From Bacteroidota bacterium (GTDB taxonomy: Bacteria > Bacteroidota > Bacteroidia > Bacteroidales > Prolixibacteraceae), in NCBI GenBank assembly GCA_030632865.1, contig DAOVTY010000004.1, positions 1 through 28,272 on the forward strand: a stretch of DNA of 28,272 bases, read 5' to 3'. Both the position numbers and the translations under genes were made by a program. Positions 15,901-24,596 of the stretch are shown piece after piece. The notes beneath the pieces were generated by a model. The model saw only the letters and a list, made by a program, of their open reading frames with translations. It did not search any database and was not told the DNA's origin. Positions within the stretch are counted from its first letter, which is position 1. The number at the start of each line of letters is the position of its first letter.

Positions 15901-16005
15901 AACCTAATAAATTTTGCTTGATTTATAAATTATTTACAATTCTTGTATTTCCATTGTTAATCAGCTTTTTATTGAAATCCGCATCTCTGCTTCCTCGCAA
16001 GAGTC

Positions 16006-17346
16006 TTAGAACTTCCTCCCCTGCTGCTGCATTCCACTCATCATTCTCCCAACATTTTTACCCTGCGAAACCATTTTCATCATTTTTCGCGTTTCGCCAA
16101 ACTGCTTTATCAAACGATTTACTTCCTGAATATTAGTGCCAGAACCTGATGCAATACGTTTACGTCTACTACCATTTATTAACGATGGAGTTTCGCGTTC
16201 ATCATGTGTCATCGACCCAATTATAGCTTCAATATATTTAAATGCATCATCATCAATTTCGGTATCTTTCAGTGCTTTCCCCATTCCTGGAATCATTCCA
16301 ACCACATCTTTCAGATTTCCCATTTTCTTAATTTGGTTAATCTGCTTCAAGAAATCATTAAAGTTGAATGTGTTTTTCGCAAGCTTTTTTTGTAGTTTTC
16401 GGGCCTCCTCTTCATCAAACTGCTCCTGTGCTTTTTCTACCAGCGAAACAATATCGCCCATTCCCAAAATACGGTCGGCCATTCTATCGGGATGAAACAC
16501 ATCCAGCGCATCCATTTTTTCGCCCGTACCAACAAATTTAATTGGTTTTTCAACAACAGAGCGAATAGAAAGTGCAGCTCCACCTCTAGTATCACCATCT
16601 AATTTTGTAAGAACAACACCATCAAAATTTAAACGATTGTTAAATTCTTTGGCTGTATTTACTGCATCCTGACCGGTCATTGAATCAACCACAAACAAAA
16701 TTTCATCGGGATCGACCGCCTTTTTAACTGCCGAAATCTCATTCATCATTTGCTCATCAACAGCTAAACGACCGGCAGTGTCGATAATCACAACATCGTA
16801 TCCTTTTGATTTTGCCTCCTTAACCGCAGCATTGGCAATTTTAACCGGGTTCATATTTCCATCTTCGGTGTAAACCGGAACTCCAATCTGCTCTCCCAAA
16901 ACTTTCAACTGGTCGATAGCAGCCGGTCGATAAACATCGCAAGCAACCATTAATGGATTTCGGCCTTTTTTAGACTTTAACATGTTTGCAAGTTTACCAG
17001 AGAAAGTTGTTTTACCAGATCCCTGCAAACCTGACATTAATATTACCGAAGGGTTACTTGTCAATTCAACATCAGTAAAAGTGCCTCCCATCAACTTGGC
17101 AAGTTCATCTTTAACAATTTTCACCATCAATTGCGACGGCTTAACTGCTGTTAAAACCTGCTCTCCCATTGCCTTAACTTTTACGTCGTCGGTAAATTTT
17201 TTGGCAATTTTAAAGTTAACATCGGCATCTAGCAATGCACGGCGAATATCTTTTAACGTTTCGGCAACGTTTATTTCAGTAATTTTCCCCTGGCCTTTCA
17301 GTAATTTAAACGACTTATCCAGTCTTTCACTTAAATTCTCAAACAT
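16006..17346 (-). CDS. ffh: Signal recognition particle GTPase Ffh (SRP54)
   Basis: 446 residues, normal length. Binds 4.5S RNA and signal sequences of nascent membrane proteins and docks with FtsY. An N-terminal helical bundle (1-90) precedes the G domain: P-loop 'GLQGSGKTT' (106-114), 'DTAGRLAVDEQ' (189-199), 'TKLDGDTRGG' (247-256). The M domain (about 310-446) has 'PGMGKALKDTEIDD', the RNA-binding 'SRRKRIASGSG' region and a Met-rich end 'MMKMVSQGKNVGRMMSGM'. The 4.5S RNA gene was not found here. Divergent from the outer-membrane protein gene. Antisense open frames over the gene are shadows. Confidence 0.96.
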   Translation of the reverse strand: MFENLSERLDKSFKLLKGQGKITEINVAETLKDIRRALLDADVNFKIAKKFTDDVKVKAMGEQVLTAVKPSQLMVKIVKDELAKLMGGTFTDVELTSNPSVILMSGLQGSGKTTFSGKLANMLKSKKGRNPLMVACDVYRPAAIDQLKVLGEQIGVPVYTEDGNMNPVKIANAAVKEAKSKGYDVVIIDTAGRLAVDEQMMNEISAVKKAVDPDEILFVVDSMTGQDAVNTAKEFNNRLNFDGVVLTKLDGDTRGGAALSIRSVVEKPIKFVGTGEKMDALDVFHPDRMADRILGMGDIVSLVEKAQEQFDEEEARKLQKKLAKNTFNFNDFLKQINQIKKMGNLKDVVGMIPGMGKALKDTEIDDDAFKYIEAIIGSMTHDERETPSLINGSRRKRIASGSGTNIQEVNRLIKQFGETRKMMKMVSQGKNVGRMMSGMQQQGRKF

Positions 17347-17374
17347 GCGTTTTAGTTCTTTTTAAAATGAAGTG

Positions 17375-17382
17375 CAAAAATA
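17375..17382 (-). promoter_or_regulatory. Predicted -7 box of ffh
   Basis: TATTTTTG on the minus strand (17382 to 17375) is an exact TAnnTTTG match 28 bases before the ATG, giving a leader of about 20 bases. The -33 region holds only TTTA, so the match is partial. Confidence 0.4.
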
Positions 17383-17619
17383 CAGTTTAAAGTTGAATGT
17401 TAAAAGATTAAAAGAAAAAGTTGACAATATTATTGTTGTTTTCACAGTCGCTCTAGTTTTATCAATCAAAATATTTTCAAGCTAAAACAAAATAAATATT
17501 TTGTAATTAAAAATTATTTATGATTGACTTCTCTTTTATGTTGTAAAATATAAGCCTAACTTAACAAGTACGAATTAAAAAATTGTATTAAATATGCACG
17601 ATTACTAACATACTCTATT

Positions 17620-18279
17620 ATGAAAAAAATTATAGTTTTTTTTGCTATAGCTTTAATTTCTTTTAGTTCGTTTGGACAGAAACTCGACAATGAATTTTAT
17701 TTCCGTTTTGGATATTCCAATCCCTCTTGGGAACAATTTGGACTTACAAACGAAGACAGAGATTACGTAGGCATTGAAGATAAAACAGGGGCAATATTTG
17801 AATTGGGAACAATTTTTATGATCAGCAGTGTACCCGCCTCTGAGAATTTGGCTTTCGGTATAAATGTTGACTATTTATATTTGAACTACAATAATTTTTC
17901 AACTATTAATAATGAGTTGAATATTGGAACCTTGAGAGTTGGATCAAAGATTGGACCATCATTCACTTTTAGTCCTACAAAAAGATTGGCATTTGATGTA
18001 TTTGCTAAAGCAGATATTGCTTGGGCTACTGCAACGGCATTTTATGAAATCAGCATTGAAGATGCTGATGAAACTTACATAGCTAAAATAGCAACAGGTT
18101 TTTCAACTGGGCTTAATATACGTTTTGGCATTTTAATGATTGGATTAGAATACAATACTATCAGCCCAGAACTGGAGAGTGATGATAATCCAGGTGATTT
18201 CTTAGGAAACCTAAGTGATGAAAATAGCAACAAATCGCCACTACCTAGTATGAATTTTACTTTAGGGTTAAGCTTCTAA
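17620..18279 (+). CDS. Outer-membrane beta-barrel protein (porin-like family)
   Basis: 219 residues. Signal peptide 'MKKIIVFFAIALISFSSFG' followed by QKLDNEF, a typical Bacteroidota cleavage pattern. The mature part alternates polar and hydrophobic residues in short stretches such as 'FYFRFGYSNP', 'LAFGINVDYLYLNYN' and 'GFSTGLNIRFGI', and ends 'MNFTLGLSF' with a terminal Phe, as expected for an eight-stranded outer-membrane barrel. Acidic loops ('ESDDNPGDF') would face outward. No enzymatic motif and no operon partner; function unknown. Convergent with the large receiver/PPDK_N gene, 27 bp apart. Confidence 0.8.
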   Translation: MKKIIVFFAIALISFSSFGQKLDNEFYFRFGYSNPSWEQFGLTNEDRDYVGIEDKTGAIFELGTIFMISSVPASENLAFGINVDYLYLNYNNFSTINNELNIGTLRVGSKIGPSFTFSPTKRLAFDVFAKADIAWATATAFYEISIEDADETYIAKIATGFSTGLNIRFGILMIGLEYNTISPELESDDNPGDFLGNLSDENSNKSPLPSMNFTLGLSF

Positions 18280-18306
18280 AAACGTAATAAATACTGAATC
18301 TTCTCT

Positions 18307-21282
18307 TCAACAATAAATAAGAGCTTTTCTATCTTTTCCATTCATTAAAACATTCAGCGGTTTATCAAATTCTACGTGTTTAATAAATTCTGTTTCTTTA
18401 ATTACTTTCTGGTTTTTTAATGCTTCCATTTTTAATTTTGAAGTTCGGGAGTTGTGTGGCACCGAAAAATATCCCACATTCATTGAAGTAACATTATGAA
18501 AAAAATGTGATCCCAAAGAACCATCCAATGGAAAACCTGGCAGTCCCATTTCTATAATAATTTGCGCTTTAGAAATGTGTGCCCACATTACAGGAATTCC
18601 GGTAAAATGATCGCGCGACCCCCACCTTCCCGGACCAATTAAAATATACTCTTTCCCCTCTTCTTCAAACTGCTGGTTCATCTTACTAATTTCTCTTGCC
18701 ATCTGCTTGGTTTGCATTTTATCAAATTTATCAGGATCAACATAAACTACATCTCTGATATTTTCAATTTTACCATTTCCCATTCCATGCTCGGCATACA
18801 TAAAAATTCTATCTTTTTCAATTTCTTTTATATCAACATCAACTTGTTCTTCAATTCGGATCAAAGGTTTTATCTGCAATAAATAAAAAGTTGGCAATCC
18901 ATTTTCCTTTTTCTCCAAATCAACTGCATATTCAATCTCAACCGGCGATCCCATTGCCTCTTTAAATAACTTCAATAAAATCTGCAGAGTTTCAGCCAAT
19001 GGCAAATAGTTGTATTTTAATATATTAGCAAAGTCAACTACACGAGGTCCTTTTTGCTGAATTCCGGGAATCAAATCGTCGTTCTCGATACTATAAGTTG
19101 ATACGGAATGTTCGAGTGTTCCATCCTGTTCGGCATCTTTTATTTTGTACTTTTTAATTGCTGCATCTTCTCCTCCAGCTACCAAATCGAATTCTGTTTT
19201 AGAGATATCAATTGCGTAGAACTGTTTTTGCGAATCGCGAACCTGATCTTTTAACGAAGTAGGATTTATTTGTGGATAGTTGGGACAAAACCGAAACGAA
19301 TTTTCGCCACCTACAACATACATTCCCAAGCCAACAGCTGCAACAGAGAAACCATCTTCGGGCTCCATGTACGAAATTGGATAGTAATTATACGACTGAG
19401 CAACTCCTGAAATACTTGGGTAATATTTTCCATTATAATCATGACCAATAACCTCCTGAACTACCACAGCCATTTTTTCCTCTTCAATTTTATAATTTAC
19501 AGCATCGAAATAAGCTTGTGCCGAGTCGGTAAAAATACTTGCATAAACCAACTTTATTGCAGTCTCTAGTTGTTGATAACGCACCTCTATATCTGTATTA
19601 TTATTAGGAATTAAATATGTTGCATAAACTCCTGAGAAAGGCTGTAATAATGAGTCTTCGAACAAACCAGAAGAACGAACTGCCAAAGGCTGTTTCATCT
19701 CTTGAAGATATTCTCTCAACCTCTTTTTCATTTTTTCATCAAACTCCGACTCCAAAAAATGTTGTCTAATAGATTCATAATCATTCAACGAATAAATATC
19801 GTCGTACAGATTATTTATTTCAATAAACTTATCGAACTCATAAGCACCTATTATTGCTGTTGCCGGGATTCTAATATTTAAATCAGGAATAAGTTTTTTG
19901 AAATTTATGTTCTCGATAAAATTGCAGATAAAAGCTACTCCGCGCCCTTTTCCTCCCAAAGAACCTTTTGCCATGCGAACAATAAAACGGTTAGAACTTA
20001 AAACTGCTGGATCGAAGTTTACAATTGTTCCTTTTCGCTTTTCGAACCTAACCTTTTTGAAAACATTCAAACAATAATCTCGCAACTCTTCTGAAGTCTT
20101 AAAATCTTCGTTTTTTACAGGGAGCAACATTTCGGCCATATTTATCTCACCGCGCGCCATTAACCATGTAGAAAATGAGTTTCTTGGACCATGATAAAGT
20201 AATACATCAGACGGCATCTCTTTATACATTTTTTCAAACTTTCGAATATTTTCAGCCTCGCCCAAAGGTTTTCCGTCTTGCCCCTTAAACACAAAATTTC
20301 CGAAACCCAACCGACGATATAAAAAGTTTAAAATATCCATCGACAAACTTTCCGAGTTCTTATTAATGAAATCAACATTTATACTCCTAGCTCGCTCTGC
20401 ATTAGCAATATCGTGCGATTGTAATAAAAGAGGAATCGGATACTTCATCTTTTTCTGAACGAATTTTAAAAGCTCAATGCCGGCATTCTCGTTAGCCACT
20501 CCTCCCCTTTCGAAATTAACATCGGAAATTACGCAAAGAATATATTTTTTATAACTGTTTAGTATCTTAACTGCATCTTCGTAAGTACTAACCAAAAGAA
20601 CTTTTGGACGAGCTCGCATTCGTAATATTTTGTCCAGTTCGTCCTTAGCATCCTCTTTTACCAGCATCTGCGTCTGCGTCATTACAGTAGTAAAAAGCAT
20701 TGGCAAATAACGCGAATAGTACTGAATACTATCTTCAACTAAAAGAATAATACGAACATTTCCATTTTGAGTATCGCGTGCAACATTCTTTTTATCCTCA
20801 ATATATTTAATCATTGCAAGGAAAACATTGGAGTTTCCATTCCACACAAAAATACGATCAATAAAGTCTAATTTCTGAACTTCGGTTTGAAAAAAACGTA
20901 AATCTCCATTATTATTCACTAATAACAAAAGCGGAATTTTCGGCCTTACAACACGTATTTCACGTGCTATTTCAACCGGATAATCTTTATCCATGCCCGC
21001 CATAATAATAATCATATCGAAGTCTCTATGTTTTAAAACTTGCAGAGCATCTTCTATAGAATTAACACTGGTAAAACGAGGTGCGGCATATAAATTTAAT
21101 TGAAGATATTCACCAAATATTTTATCGCTGAATTGCCCTTCTCGAACTATCGAATAAGAGTCGTAAAGAGTAGCAACTAAAAGAACTTCTTTAACTTTAG
21201 TAGGCATTAATTCCTGAAAAATATCGCGATCAGTTTTTTTCCTTTTATAGATTTTGCGGAGAGAAATTTTATCGATATTCAT
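18307..21282 (-). CDS. Two receiver-like domains fused to a PEP-synthase-type ATP-binding domain
   Basis: 991 residues, cytoplasmic. Residues about 32-165 look like a degenerate receiver domain with no acidic pocket. Residues about 177-320 look like a second receiver: Asp184 in 'LLVEDS', Asp254 in 'VISDVNF', Ser289 in 'LLLQSHD' and Lys307 in 'DFINKNS' fall where phosphorylatable receivers carry their active residues. Residues about 360-810 are the PEP/pyruvate-binding (PPDK_N) ATP-grasp domain: 'KGSLGGKGRGVAF' (439-451), 'LAVRSSGLFEDS' (533-544), 'FYLLQIKPL' (799-807). Residues 810-991 ('GPGRWGSRD', 'GSLGSHFFHN') match neither the phospho-His swivel domain nor the PEP-binding barrel of true PEP synthase. 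Such proteins are often called PEP synthase, but that reaction is unlikely here; activity unknown. Confidence 0.8.
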   Translation of the reverse strand: MNIDKISLRKIYKRKKTDRDIFQELMPTKVKEVLLVATLYDSYSIVREGQFSDKIFGEYLQLNLYAAPRFTSVNSIEDALQVLKHRDFDMIIIMAGMDKDYPVEIAREIRVVRPKIPLLLLVNNNGDLRFFQTEVQKLDFIDRIFVWNGNSNVFLAMIKYIEDKKNVARDTQNGNVRIILLVEDSIQYYSRYLPMLFTTVMTQTQMLVKEDAKDELDKILRMRARPKVLLVSTYEDAVKILNSYKKYILCVISDVNFERGGVANENAGIELLKFVQKKMKYPIPLLLQSHDIANAERARSINVDFINKNSESLSMDILNFLYRRLGFGNFVFKGQDGKPLGEAENIRKFEKMYKEMPSDVLLYHGPRNSFSTWLMARGEINMAEMLLPVKNEDFKTSEELRDYCLNVFKKVRFEKRKGTIVNFDPAVLSSNRFIVRMAKGSLGGKGRGVAFICNFIENINFKKLIPDLNIRIPATAIIGAYEFDKFIEINNLYDDIYSLNDYESIRQHFLESEFDEKMKKRLREYLQEMKQPLAVRSSGLFEDSLLQPFSGVYATYLIPNNNTDIEVRYQQLETAIKLVYASIFTDSAQAYFDAVNYKIEEEKMAVVVQEVIGHDYNGKYYPSISGVAQSYNYYPISYMEPEDGFSVAAVGLGMYVVGGENSFRFCPNYPQINPTSLKDQVRDSQKQFYAIDISKTEFDLVAGGEDAAIKKYKIKDAEQDGTLEHSVSTYSIENDDLIPGIQQKGPRVVDFANILKYNYLPLAETLQILLKLFKEAMGSPVEIEYAVDLEKKENGLPTFYLLQIKPLIRIEEQVDVDIKEIEKDRIFMYAEHGMGNGKIENIRDVVYVDPDKFDKMQTKQMAREISKMNQQFEEEGKEYILIGPGRWGSRDHFTGIPVMWAHISKAQIIIEMGLPGFPLDGSLGSHFFHNVTSMNVGYFSVPHNSRTSKLKMEALKNQKVIKETEFIKHVEFDKPLNVLMNGKDRKALIYC

Positions 21283-21480
21283 TTTATACTTTTTAAAATG
21301 TTGAAGTTATATAAAATAGACAAATTAACCTGTTATTAGAAAATTATCTAGGCTGCTATATTTAGATACCAGTACATGTTGGGGTAATAAATTAACTTTT
21401 ATATTTACGGGAAATAAATTAGGGGAATCAAACTAAATTCAAATTAACAACTTAGGTTAAAATAGAAGGTCTGGCTTTTA

Positions 21481-22071
21481 CTACTTTTTAAGCTCCATTC
21501 TTGTTCTGTGCAGTTGCATATTAATTTTAGTGTAACGATCTAATGAACTTTTTTTATGTATTTCAAATTCCTCTTTTAACTCGTTATAATCCTTTTTTGT
21601 GCGGGCAGTAATTTTGTTGCTTCTTTTAAACATCAGAAATACAAAGCCTGTTAGTACCAAAAGTCCTAAAATAAACATATACATAAAAAACGTGTAAACA
21701 CTTTTATTAATATTCATTCCAAAAACAATTATTGAGTTTTCACGCTCAATGCTTTCGTTAAGATTTATTTGGATATTTTCTATTTGTTCAATTTTTGAAT
21801 CTAACTCACTCTGCAACGTTTTTTTCTGATTCTCTCCATTTAACACCTCATTTTCTAAAATAGCAACTGAATCGCCTATAGCGTTATAAAATTGAGCAAG
21901 TTGATCTTCTGTCAAGAAATAGGAACCATTCCAATAATTAAGATTTTTCTTAAAAACTAAGTATTGCTGATTTAAATTCTTTTCACTTTTCCATGCATTA
22001 ATGTCTTTTTTTGCATTAGAAATTAGTGCAATCGATACAAACAAAATCAAGAGTACAGTAATTTTTTTCAT
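21481..22071 (-). CDS. Membrane-anchored coiled-coil protein of unknown function
   Basis: 196 residues, family not recognised. N-terminal signal peptide (1-20, ending 'ALISNA'), an Asn/Lys/Tyr-rich region (21-60), a predicted coiled coil (about 65-115, rich in Glu, Gln, Lys and Leu), one membrane segment (about 126-148, 'FFMYMFILGLLVLTGFVFLMF') and a basic, probably helical C-terminal tail (149-196). The expected topology is an exported coiled coil with the tail inside. It could be a scaffold or adaptor in the envelope; this is inference only. Isolated gene, 198 bp from the receiver/PPDK_N gene. Confidence 0.65.
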   Translation of the reverse strand: MKKITVLLILFVSIALISNAKKDINAWKSEKNLNQQYLVFKKNLNYWNGSYFLTEDQLAQFYNAIGDSVAILENEVLNGENQKKTLQSELDSKIEQIENIQINLNESIERENSIIVFGMNINKSVYTFFMYMFILGLLVLTGFVFLMFKRSNKITARTKKDYNELKEEFEIHKKSSLDRYTKINMQLHRTRMELKK

Positions 22072-22305
22072 CTGTTATAATTGTTTGTTTTTTAAAAGGT
22101 ACGCCATAGAATATTCAATTAACGAACAAAAAGCAGCATTGTTGCATTTTTATTATCACTGCTTCAAACATTTGAGGTTTAATTATATCCATTAAATCTG
22201 AATGTAAAATGGCAATATGCAAGCAACATATTAAATCAATTTGACTTCAACAAAAAATTTCAACTATTTTTCTTCGTAGAATTTAAATTCAGCAAGTATC
22301 TACTA

Positions 22306-23556
22306 CTAATCTAATTTATGAATAACCAAACCCGAGCGCAATTTTGGTTCGAACCAGGTAGTTTTTGGTGGCATAATATTTCCACTGTCGGCAATGTTTA
22401 TTAATTGCTGCATAGAAACTGGGTACAAAGCAAACGCTGCTTTCATAACACCCGAATCAACTCGTTTTTTCAACTCGCCCAACCCACGAATTCCGCCAAT
22501 AAAATCTATTCGTTTTGAAGTACGCAAATCTTTAATATCTAAAACTGGCTCTAAAATATGCTTCGATAAAATGGTTACATCTAAAACTCCAATCGGATCA
22601 GAATTATCGAATGTACCTTTTTGCGATGCAAGTTTATACCAATTACCCGAAAGATATAGACTGAATTCGTGCAATTTAGTAGGCTTATAAATTTCAGGCC
22701 CCATATTCTCGACATCGAAACTTTTCGATAATGCGGCAAGAAAATCTACATCCGACAAACCGTTCAAATCGGTTACAGTCCGGTTGTAATCTATAATTTG
22801 CAATTGGTTATCGGGAAAATGAACAGCCATGAAAAAATTATACTCTTCGTTTCCGGTATGATTTGGATTTTGGTTGGTTTTTTCGACTCCTATTCTTGCA
22901 GCTGCTGCAGTTCTATGATGTCCGTCGGCAACATAAGTAAATGGCACTTTTTCTTTAAAAAGTTGCTCAATTCTTTTATTTGTAAGTTCGTCGTTAATTA
23001 CCCAAAAATGATGACCAAACCCATCTTCAGCAGTAAAATCGTAATCTGCTGTGCTCTCTTTTACAATTGCTGCCACAATCTCATCAATTTCGGCAACTGC
23101 TTTATACGCAAAGAAAACCGGCTCGATATTGGCATTCAAATAACGTGTTAGAACCATGCGATCTTCCTCTTTCTCGGGGCGCGTTAATTCGTGCTTTTTT
23201 ATGATTCCATTTTCGTAATCGGCACAAGCAGCGGCACCAACAATTCCATATTGTGTTTGCCCATTCATTGTTTGAGCGTAAATATAATATTTAGGATTAT
23301 CGTCTTGAACTAACCAACCATTTTTCTGGAATGCACTAAAATTTTCAACTGCCTTATCGTAAACAATTTCAGAGTGAATATCATCAACACCGTCACACTC
23401 TATTTCTGCTTTCGTAATCCTAAGCAACGACTCTTTTTTCCCATCAGCCATTTTAGCTGCTTCATCAGAATTCATTACATCGTAAGGTAAACAAGCCAAA
23501 TTCTCAACAATTTGCTGTGGTGGACGAAGTCCTTTAAATGGTTTTATTATTGCCAT
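22306..23556 (-). CDS. DUF1015 family protein in the serine operon
   Basis: 416 residues. 'IKPFKGLRPP' at the start and 'YVADGHHRTAAAARIG' (208-223, DGHHR at 211-215) are the family marks of DUF1015; 'KKHELTRPEKEEDR' (120-133) is another conserved-looking block. Cytoplasmic, no signal or membrane segment. It begins 29 bp after serA on the same strand, with serC before that, so it is almost certainly part of a serC-serA-DUF1015 unit and probably works in serine metabolism or its control. The DGHHR motif recalls the ParB/Srx-fold free serine kinase SerK, so a kinase or phosphatase acting on serine or phosphoserine is conceivable. The biochemical role cannot be told from sequence. Confidence 0.85.
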   Translation of the reverse strand: MAIIKPFKGLRPPQQIVENLACLPYDVMNSDEAAKMADGKKESLLRITKAEIECDGVDDIHSEIVYDKAVENFSAFQKNGWLVQDDNPKYYIYAQTMNGQTQYGIVGAAACADYENGIIKKHELTRPEKEEDRMVLTRYLNANIEPVFFAYKAVAEIDEIVAAIVKESTADYDFTAEDGFGHHFWVINDELTNKRIEQLFKEKVPFTYVADGHHRTAAAARIGVEKTNQNPNHTGNEEYNFFMAVHFPDNQLQIIDYNRTVTDLNGLSDVDFLAALSKSFDVENMGPEIYKPTKLHEFSLYLSGNWYKLASQKGTFDNSDPIGVLDVTILSKHILEPVLDIKDLRTSKRIDFIGGIRGLGELKKRVDSGVMKAAFALYPVSMQQLINIADSGNIMPPKTTWFEPKLRSGLVIHKLD

Positions 23557-23585
23557 GTTATTTTAGTTAATTAGTTAGTATCAAT

Positions 23586-24506
23586 TTACTCGTTCACTTT
23601 GTGCGTTTCATCGCCACGTTCAAAAAAGTCAACAATTTGTTCGGCTGCAGCTACTCCAGCATTTAAATTAGCCTCAGCAGTTTGTGCGCCAGCTTTTTTG
23701 GGAGTGAAAAAATAACGACCTTCGAATTTTTTAATGAATTCATTCTCACAGTCAGGAGTTACATCCGACATATATTTAATCCCCGTTTTCTTTTCCATCA
23801 ATTTAACCAAATCGGGTTCGTTAATTACCTCTTTTCTTGCAGTATTTACAAGAATACTTCCGTCTTTTAAATGTTTTAAAACTTTATAACTAACCGATTT
23901 AATATGCTCACCTCTTGCCGGAACATGAATTGAAACTACATCACTCTTTTCGTAAAGTTGCTCGAGCGAATTTGTTACTTTTAATCCGATTGCCGCCGCT
24001 GCATCTTTGCTATATTGTGTGTAAACAATAACTTTCATTCCCATAGCACGGGCAATACGAAATACGTTTCGCGCAACAAATCCAAATCCATGTAACCCCA
24101 AAGTACGTCCACGAAGTTCGCCACCAGGGTTTCCTGAGAACAGTTCTCTAATTCCAAAAATTGTTAAACCAATTGCCAACTCTGCAACGGCATTTGCATT
24201 TTGACCGGGTGTGTTCATAACTACAACTTTATTTGCAGTTGCAACTTTTAAATCAACATTATCGTAACCGGCACCGGCTCTTACTACAATTTTTAATTTT
24301 TTTGCTGCATTTAAAACTTCATCATCAATTTTATCGCTTCTTATTATTGCCGCATCAACAGTTGCAATAGCTTTTAATAACTCTTGTTTTGAAGTGTATT
24401 TTTCAATTTGGTCAACTTCGTACCCTGCCTTATTCAAAATTTTACTGATTTTTTTCACCGCAACCGGAGCAAACGGTTTTTCAGTAGCAATTAAAACTTT
24501 TTTCAT
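23586..24506 (-). CDS. serA: D-3-phosphoglycerate dehydrogenase, short Lys-type
   Basis: 306 residues, short form with no ACT or regulatory domain. Oxidises 3-phosphoglycerate to phosphohydroxypyruvate with NAD, the first step of serine synthesis. 2-Hydroxyacid dehydrogenase features: 'VRAGAGYDNVD' (75-85), the nucleotide motif 'GLHGFG' (137-142), 'VNTARKEVINE' with catalytic Arg224, and 'DVTPDCENE' with an acidic partner. At the position of the usual catalytic His (TPH...) it reads T-P-K-K-A-G-A-Q-T, so Lys270 replaces His. The same change defines the type IIIK enzymes described from Entamoeba and related Bacteroidota sequences. Middle gene of serC-serA-DUF1015; a hairpin separates it from serC. 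Confidence 0.92.
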   Translation of the reverse strand: MKKVLIATEKPFAPVAVKKISKILNKAGYEVDQIEKYTSKQELLKAIATVDAAIIRSDKIDDEVLNAAKKLKIVVRAGAGYDNVDLKVATANKVVVMNTPGQNANAVAELAIGLTIFGIRELFSGNPGGELRGRTLGLHGFGFVARNVFRIARAMGMKVIVYTQYSKDAAAAIGLKVTNSLEQLYEKSDVVSIHVPARGEHIKSVSYKVLKHLKDGSILVNTARKEVINEPDLVKLMEKKTGIKYMSDVTPDCENEFIKKFEGRYFFTPKKAGAQTAEANLNAGVAAAEQIVDFFERGDETHKVNE

Positions 24507-24523
24507 ACCCTAAAATTTTATTT

Positions 24524-24581
24524 AAAAGAAAGGGACTGTCTCACACCATTTTACAAAAATGAATATTATGAAACAGCCTCT
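24524..24581 (-). terminator. Hairpin between serC and serA (attenuator or leaky terminator)
   Basis: On the minus strand GAGGCTGTTTCA (24580 to 24569) pairs with TGAGACAGTCCC (24543 to 24532) over 11 of 12 positions with two G-U pairs, then TTTCTTTT follows. It starts 16 bases after the serC stop and ends 18 bases before the serA ATG, so it should lower rather than abolish read-through. Confidence 0.55.
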
Positions 24582-24596
24582 TTTATCAAAAAAAAC

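Noticed and set aside
16136..17365. Open frames of up to 127 codons antisense to ffh
   Set aside because: They lie wholly over a well-supported ffh gene, have Ser/Phe/Ile-rich shadow composition, and no independent start context or family motif.
18307..21282. Calling the 991-residue protein phosphoenolpyruvate synthase
   Set aside because: Only the ATP-binding N-terminal domain of that enzyme is recognisable; the His and PEP domains are not.
22279..22290. GAATTTAAATTC palindrome downstream of DUF1015
   Set aside because: AT-only core palindromes are expected by chance in such AT-rich DNA, and it has neither a GC stem nor a matching site elsewhere in the window.
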